A stretch of DNA of 64,000 bases from Bemisia tabaci (taxonomy: Eukaryota; Arthropoda; Insecta; Hemiptera; Aleyrodidae), in contig NC_092795.1 in assembly GCF_918797505.1 (NCBI RefSeq), positions 57,138,916 to 57,202,915 on the forward strand, written 5' to 3'. Under the pieces are notes generated by a model. It made no database searches, was not told where the DNA came from, and was given only the letters and a program-made list of their open reading frames with translations. This document shows, in pieces, positions 59,585-64,000 of this stretch; position 1 is the first letter of the stretch, and the number at the start of each line of letters is the position of its first letter. Both the position numbers and the translations under genes were made by a program.

Positions 59585-60923
59585 CAGGGTGTTCGTAAAG
59601 TCCCCTCCCCCCCCCCCTCTAACTTTTGACCTAATTGAGGTAGAGATTTGAAACTTGGAAGGTGTTCCTAGATCAAAGGGAGCTACTTTTTGACCCCCCC
59701 AAAATTTTGGGGGCCCCATTTTGGGGGGGTTACGGACCCTAACTTTTAATTTTCAAATGAGAAGACCCCCTTTGTGATACCTCGTTCGAAAGAGCATAAA
59801 AAAAGAAAATTTTTCGCGCAAACCGGAAGTCATTATCTCAAACCGTTTCAAAATGGCGGCCGGTCAAAGTTCCAAATGGCCGAAAATTGGCACCTCTGCT
59901 ATTTGCACATGGATTTGCTTGAAACTCGGTATCTGGGGGTATTTTGGCACGAGAAAAACGAATTTAACGTTAGATTTTCAAAAAAACCCTAATTTTTCAA
60001 AATGGCGACCCGTTTACGCTCAAAAAGGCCGAAAATTTGACAAACTCGATTTTTTTGCCAATGGATTCACCTGAAATTCGGTATCTGGGGGTATTTTGAC
60101 CCGAGAATAACGAATTCAACGTTAGATTTTTAAACAAACCCTAATTTTTCAAAATGGCCGCCGATTAAAGTTCAAAATGGTCAACAATTGGCAACCTCGA
60201 CTTTTTGCCGATACATTCGCCTCAAACTCGGTGTTTGAGGGTATCTGGGTGGGAAACAAACGAATTCGACGTTATTTCACCAAGTTTCAGGCGAATATAT
60301 CGGCAAAAAGTCGAGGTTGCCAATTGTTGACCATTTTGAACTTTAATCGGCGGCCATTTTGAAAAATTAGGGTTTGTTTAAAAATCTAACGTTGAATTCG
60401 TTATTCTCGGGTCAAAATACCCCCAGATACCGAATTTCAGGTGAATCCATTGGCAAAAAAATCGAGTTTGTCAAATTTTCGGCCTTTTTGAGCGTAAACG
60501 GGTCGCCATTTTGAAAAATTAGGGTTTTTTTGAAAATCTAACGTTAAATTCGTTTTTCTCGTGCCAAAATACCCCCAGATACCGAGTTTCAAGCAAATCC
60601 ATGTGCAAATAGCAGAGGTGCCAATTTTCGGCCATTTGGAACTTTGACCGGCCGCCATTTTGAAACGGTTTGAGATAATGACTTCCGGTTTGCGCGAAAA
60701 ATTTTCTTTTTTTATGCTCTTTCGAACGAGGTATCACAAAGGGGGTCTTCTCATTTGAAAATTAAAAGTTAGGGTCCGTAACCCCCCCAAAATGGGGCCC
60801 CCCAAAATTTTGGGGGGGTCAAAAAGTAGCTCCCTTTGATCTAGGAACACCCTCCAAGTTTCAAATCTCTACCTCAATTAGGTCAAAAGTTAGAGGGGGG
60901 GAGGGGACTTTACGAACACCCTG
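59585..60923. mobile_element. 1.34-kb near-perfect palindrome with TA duplication
   Basis: It starts CAGGGTGTTCGTAAAGTCCC and ends with the complement, flanked by TA on each side (59583-59584, 60924-60925). The arms are about 640 bp and nearly identical: the same 73-residue and 72-residue frames appear on both strands at mirrored positions. A loop of about 50 bp is centred near 60254. Each arm holds three subrepeats of about 150 bp starting TCAAAATGGC (59848, 59997, 60148). Confidence 0.9.
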
Positions 60924-61152
60924 TAGAGCAAGCGCTACAACCACTACACCATAGGAGGCCTAGAGTACCTTTATAGACAGAGTATGGCCATTTCTGTCCC
61001 GGTTTTTCATTGGTCGCGAGCGAATAGGCTGACACGATGCTCTTAGGGCCGTAAATAAACAAACATGATGGCTGTTATCAGCAAGCAAGATTGAGGTTAT
61101 GCACATCTTACATCCTCCTGTGATAAAGGTGAAAGGCGATATAACAATGTTT

Positions 61153-62655
61153 TCGTGTTTGCGAGTGTGTGTGTGTCCCTTTGACGTGCCGCATCTGAGC
61201 AATGAGGGCGAGAGAGAGAAAGGACAAAAAAGCGTATACCAATCCAAGTTCAGCCTTACTCCCCGTTTACGGCTGTTCTTTCCAGGGCTCATGGTCGGAA
61301 AGCACTCCGGTGTTTTTTCGGGGCACTAGGATTCGGGCTCGCCACTACCACCGCGGACCAAATTACGAGGCCCAGCCTGTATTTTTGCGAGTATGTGTGT
61401 GTCCCTTTGACAAGCCGCGGGTTACCGCATCTGATCAGTGAGTGGGAGAGAGATAGACGATAAAACGGCGGCTTGTCAAAGCCGAGTGTGCTCCTTTGAC
61501 GTGCCGCATCTGAGCAATGAGTGCGAGAGAGAGAAAGGACAAAACAGCGTATGGACCAATCCAAGGTGAGCCTTAGTCCCCGTTTACGGCCGTTCTTTCC
61601 AGGGCCAATGGTCGGAAAGCAGTCCGGTGATTTTTCGGAACACCCGGATTCGGGCTCGCCACTACCACCGCGGACCAAATTACGAGGCCCAGCCTGTATT
61701 TGTGTGAGTGTGTGTGTGTCCCTTTGACGAGCCGCGGGTTGTCGCACCTGATCAATGTGTGGGAGAGAGATAGACGATAAAACGGCGGCTTGTCAAAGCC
61801 GAGTGTGCTCCTTTGACGTGCCGCATCTGAGCAATGAGTGCGAGGAAGAGAAACGACAAAACAGCGTATGGACCATTCCACGTTGAGCCTTAGTCCCCGT
61901 TTACGGCCTTTCTTTACAGGGCTCATGGTTGGAAAGCACTCCGGTGTTTTTTCGAGGCACCCGGATTCGGGCTTGCCACTACCACCGCGGACCAAATTAC
62001 GAGGACCAGCCTGTATTTTTGCGAGTGTGTGTGTGTCCCTTTGACGAGCCGCGGGTTGCCGCTTCTGATCAATGAGTGGGAGAGAGATAGACGATAAAAC
62101 GGCGGCTTGTCAAAGCCGAGTGTACTCCTTTGACGTGCCGCATCTGAGCAATGAGTGCGAGAGAGAGAAAGGACCAAACAGCGTATCGACCAATCCAAGT
62201 TGAGCCTTAGTCCCCGTTTACGGCCGATCTTTCCAGGGCTCATGGTCGGAAAGCACTCCGGTGTTTTTCCCGGGCACCCGGATTCGGGGTCGCCTCTACC
62301 ACCGCGGACCAAATTACGAGGCCCAGCCTGTATTTTTGCGAGTGTGTTTGTCCCTTTGACGAGCCGCGGGTTGCCGCATCTGATCAATGAGTGGGCGAGA
62401 GATAGACGATAAAACAGCGGCTTGTCAAAGCCGAGTGTGCTCCTTTGACGTGCCGCATCTGAGCAATGAGTGCGAGGGAGAGAAAGGACAAAAATAGCGT
62501 ATGGACCAATCCAAGTTGAGCCTTAGTCCCCGTTTACGGCCGTTCTTTCCATGGCTCATGGTCGGAAAGCACTCCGGTGTTTTTTCGGGGCACCCGGATT
62601 CGGGCTTGCCACTACCACCGCGGACCAAATTACGAGGCCCAGCCTGTATTTTTGT
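61153..62655. repeat. 317-bp tandem array, about 4.7 units
   Basis: AATTACGAGG occurs at 61361, 61679, 61995, 62312 and 62629, spacings 316-318. Each unit carries GAGTGTGTGTGTGTCCCTTT, GAGCCGCGGGTTGCCGCATC, ACGATAAAACGGCGGCTTGT and GTCGGAAAGCACTCCGGTGT. Units are highly similar, so expansion or homogenisation is recent. The long frames through it on both strands follow the repeat and are not genes. Confidence 0.92.
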
Positions 62656-62880
62656 TTTTTTCGTGTGTTATTCGTAGATATGCTAGTTTAAATTGTTACT
62701 GCCGTATAATTGAAATTTTTGTCAAATTTAGCTTCTTATCGATGTTACGGTGAGTCGCCATCTTGTTTGTTTATATACGGCCCTAAGAGCATCATGAAGC
62801 CTAAAAACTCGTCGACCAATCAAAAAGCGGAACAGTTTTCCTCTAGTAAAAAGATACGAATGGCCATACTCTGTCTATAA

Positions 62881-63793
62881 TAGAGTCCCTTTATACCCAG
62901 AGTTACGACAACTCACTTTTGGTTGGGCCAGGATTGGGCTGAAAGTGGCCTAAAAAAAAATCCAATTCTGATTGGTTCTCGCTCATGGAGGCCGAAACTA
63001 GTGCACCAAGATGGCGGTACCTCGTATGTGAACAAGAATAATGAAAATATTACCTAATTGTGGTTTATCAAGAGTAAATTGTTATTGCCATCGGTCCAAA
63101 ATGAAAATAGATTAAGAAATTATTCACAAACCAATATCATTTTCTTTTTAATTGATCAATTTGTTGATGTTGTTGTTTCTGTGTGACAGACATCGCAGGA
63201 TTCCTGATCCTTATCCCCCAATATCGTTCGTTTGAGTGCACTAGTTTCGGCCTCCATGGCCAGCCAAGGTCAGCTGCCAGTCAGCTGATAATCGAGTTGT
63301 CGTTACTCTGGGTAGAGTCCCTTTTATACCCAGAGTTACGACAACTCGATTATCAGCTGACTGGCAGCCGGCCTTGGCTGGTGTTGGCTGGCCATGGAAG
63401 CCGAAACGAGTGCACCCAAACGAACGATATTGAGGGATAAGGATCAGGAATCCTGCAATGTCTGTCACACAAAAACAACAACATCAACAAAGTGATCAAT
63501 TAAAAAGAAAATGAGATTGGTTTGTGAATAATTTCTTAATCTATTTTCATTTTGGACCTATGGAAGTAACAATTTACTCTTGATAAACCACAATTAGGTA
63601 ATATTTTCATTATTCTTGTTCACATTCGAGGTACCGCCATCTTGGTGCACTCGTTTCGGCCTCCATGAGCGAGAACCAATCAGAATTGGATTTTTTTTTA
63701 GGCCACTTTCAGCCCAATCCTGGCCCAACCAAAAGTGAGTTGTCGTAACTCTGGGTATAAAGGGACTCTAACTCTGGGTATAAAGGGACTCTA
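62881..63793. mobile_element. 0.9-kb palindromic hAT-like element nested in the previous one
   Basis: Ends TAGAGTCCCTTTATACCCAG and CTGGGTATAAAGGGACTCTA are exact inverted repeats. GTCTATAA flanks it on both sides (62873-62880, 63794-63801). The arms of about 430 bp meet at a 16-bp loop near 63320, where a copy of the terminal motif (TAGAGTCCCTTTTATACCCA) sits. The right terminus is present twice in tandem (63747-63769 and 63771-63793). Confidence 0.88.
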
Positions 63794-64000
63794 GTCTATA
63801 AAGGTACTCTAAGGAGGCCGACATGTGTCTGTGTGACTTCACTGCCTTGGGTATTGCAGTGAAGCCAGGCGCAATTCACCTCACAGTGATATAGTCATGT
63901 TCCTTCCATCTGCTGTAAGAAGTAGTCCATGGTGTATTCAAGGAGGCTGGTTAGGTTAGGTTTGTTAGTGCACCATCGAAATCACAACAAATTCATGGGA

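Larger units (their letters stand above)
60961..63811. mobile_element. hAT-like element with internal satellite array
   Basis: Ends TAGAGTACCTTTATAGACAG and, after removal of the nested element, GTCTATAAAGGTACTCTA. The arms extend about 100 bp imperfectly (ATGCTCTTAGGGCCGTAAAT / ATATACGGCCCTAAGAGCAT). AGGAGGCC flanks both sides exactly (60953-60960, 63812-63819), an 8-bp duplication of hAT type. TAGAG fits the hAT terminal consensus YARNG. No transposase. Confidence 0.85.
59417..63819 (-). mobile_element. tRNA-derived SINE, split by two insertions
   Basis: Read on the minus strand: GGCCTCCTATGGTGTAGTGG (A-box TGGTGTAGTGG at 60951-60941), TTGTAGCGCTTGCTC, then after the palindrome TAATCGGGAGGTCCC and a B-box GGGTTCGATTTCC (59567-59555). 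A tRNA-unrelated body follows, ending in an A-rich tail (59434-59417). GATATGT and GACATGT flank tail and head (6 of 7 identical), a likely target duplication. The SINE itself occupies only 59417-59584, 60924-60960 and the far junction at 63812-63819; the rest is inserted DNA. Confidence 0.7.

Noticed and set aside
59853..60658. Identical 73-residue frames on opposite strands
   Set aside because: They mirror each other because they lie in the two arms of the palindrome; not genes.
59530..60960. Functional tRNA gene
   Set aside because: A- and B-box-like motifs are present but split by a 1.3-kb insertion, followed by a SINE body and A-rich tail. It is a tRNA-derived retroposon head.
61289..62628. 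Frames of 140-154 residues on the minus strand and shorter ones on the plus strand
   Set aside because: They run through the 317-bp tandem units in both directions and follow the repeat, with no family features.

Overview
This is an animal nuclear genome window, AT-rich, with long GT-AG introns, poly-pyrimidine acceptors and very dense small DNA transposons. The anillin and fatty acid 2-hydroxylase reading frames and the repeat style suggest an insect. A hemipteran such as a whitefly is my best guess, from the look of the repeats only, and is not proven. There are no bacterial operons, rRNA genes or CRISPR arrays. Most open frames are chance frames in introns or repeats. The real coding sequence was recovered by joining exons across splice sites with matching phase.

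Two genes are supported, both on the minus strand. (1) The 5' part of anillin (positions 8996 down to 1597) has seven coding exons that join in phase into about 530 residues, from the N-terminal MDAFTE to the start of the anillin homology domain. The rest of the gene lies beyond position 1. Its upstream flank (about 9319-9409) holds several CCAAT boxes and an E2F-like site, as expected for a cell-division gene. (2) A complete fatty acid 2-hydroxylase gene (57011 down to 21539) has six exons coding for 322 residues: a cytochrome b5 heme domain followed by the membrane-bound di-metal hydroxylase with all its histidine clusters. Intron 1 is about 22.7 kb. A possible small single-pass membrane protein gene (54678-54980, plus strand) lies inside that intron.

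The rest is non-coding. Positions 9.4-21.5 kb are AT-rich, nearly free of recognisable transposons and A-rich on the plus strand; they may include the FA2H 3' UTR. The FA2H introns (22-56 kb) are packed with miniature inverted-repeat elements. These include hAT-like elements with 8-bp target duplications (35477, 40006, 34566, 50608), a CTGCC/GGCAG family with about eight copies, a GCGCAC/GTGCGC family, foldback elements, and several elements whose interior is built from one reiterated short word.

The most striking structure is at 59.4-63.8 kb, upstream of FA2H. A tRNA-derived SINE is broken by two insertions: a 1.34-kb near-perfect palindrome with a TA duplication, and a hAT-like element with an 8-bp duplication. 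The latter contains a 317-bp tandem array and was itself hit, near its right end, by a 0.9-kb palindromic hAT-like element with its own exact 8-bp duplication. A second datable nest is at 50.4-53.9 kb, where a 3.2-kb hAT-like element sits in an older repeat whose relative at 30.2 kb preserves the empty site.
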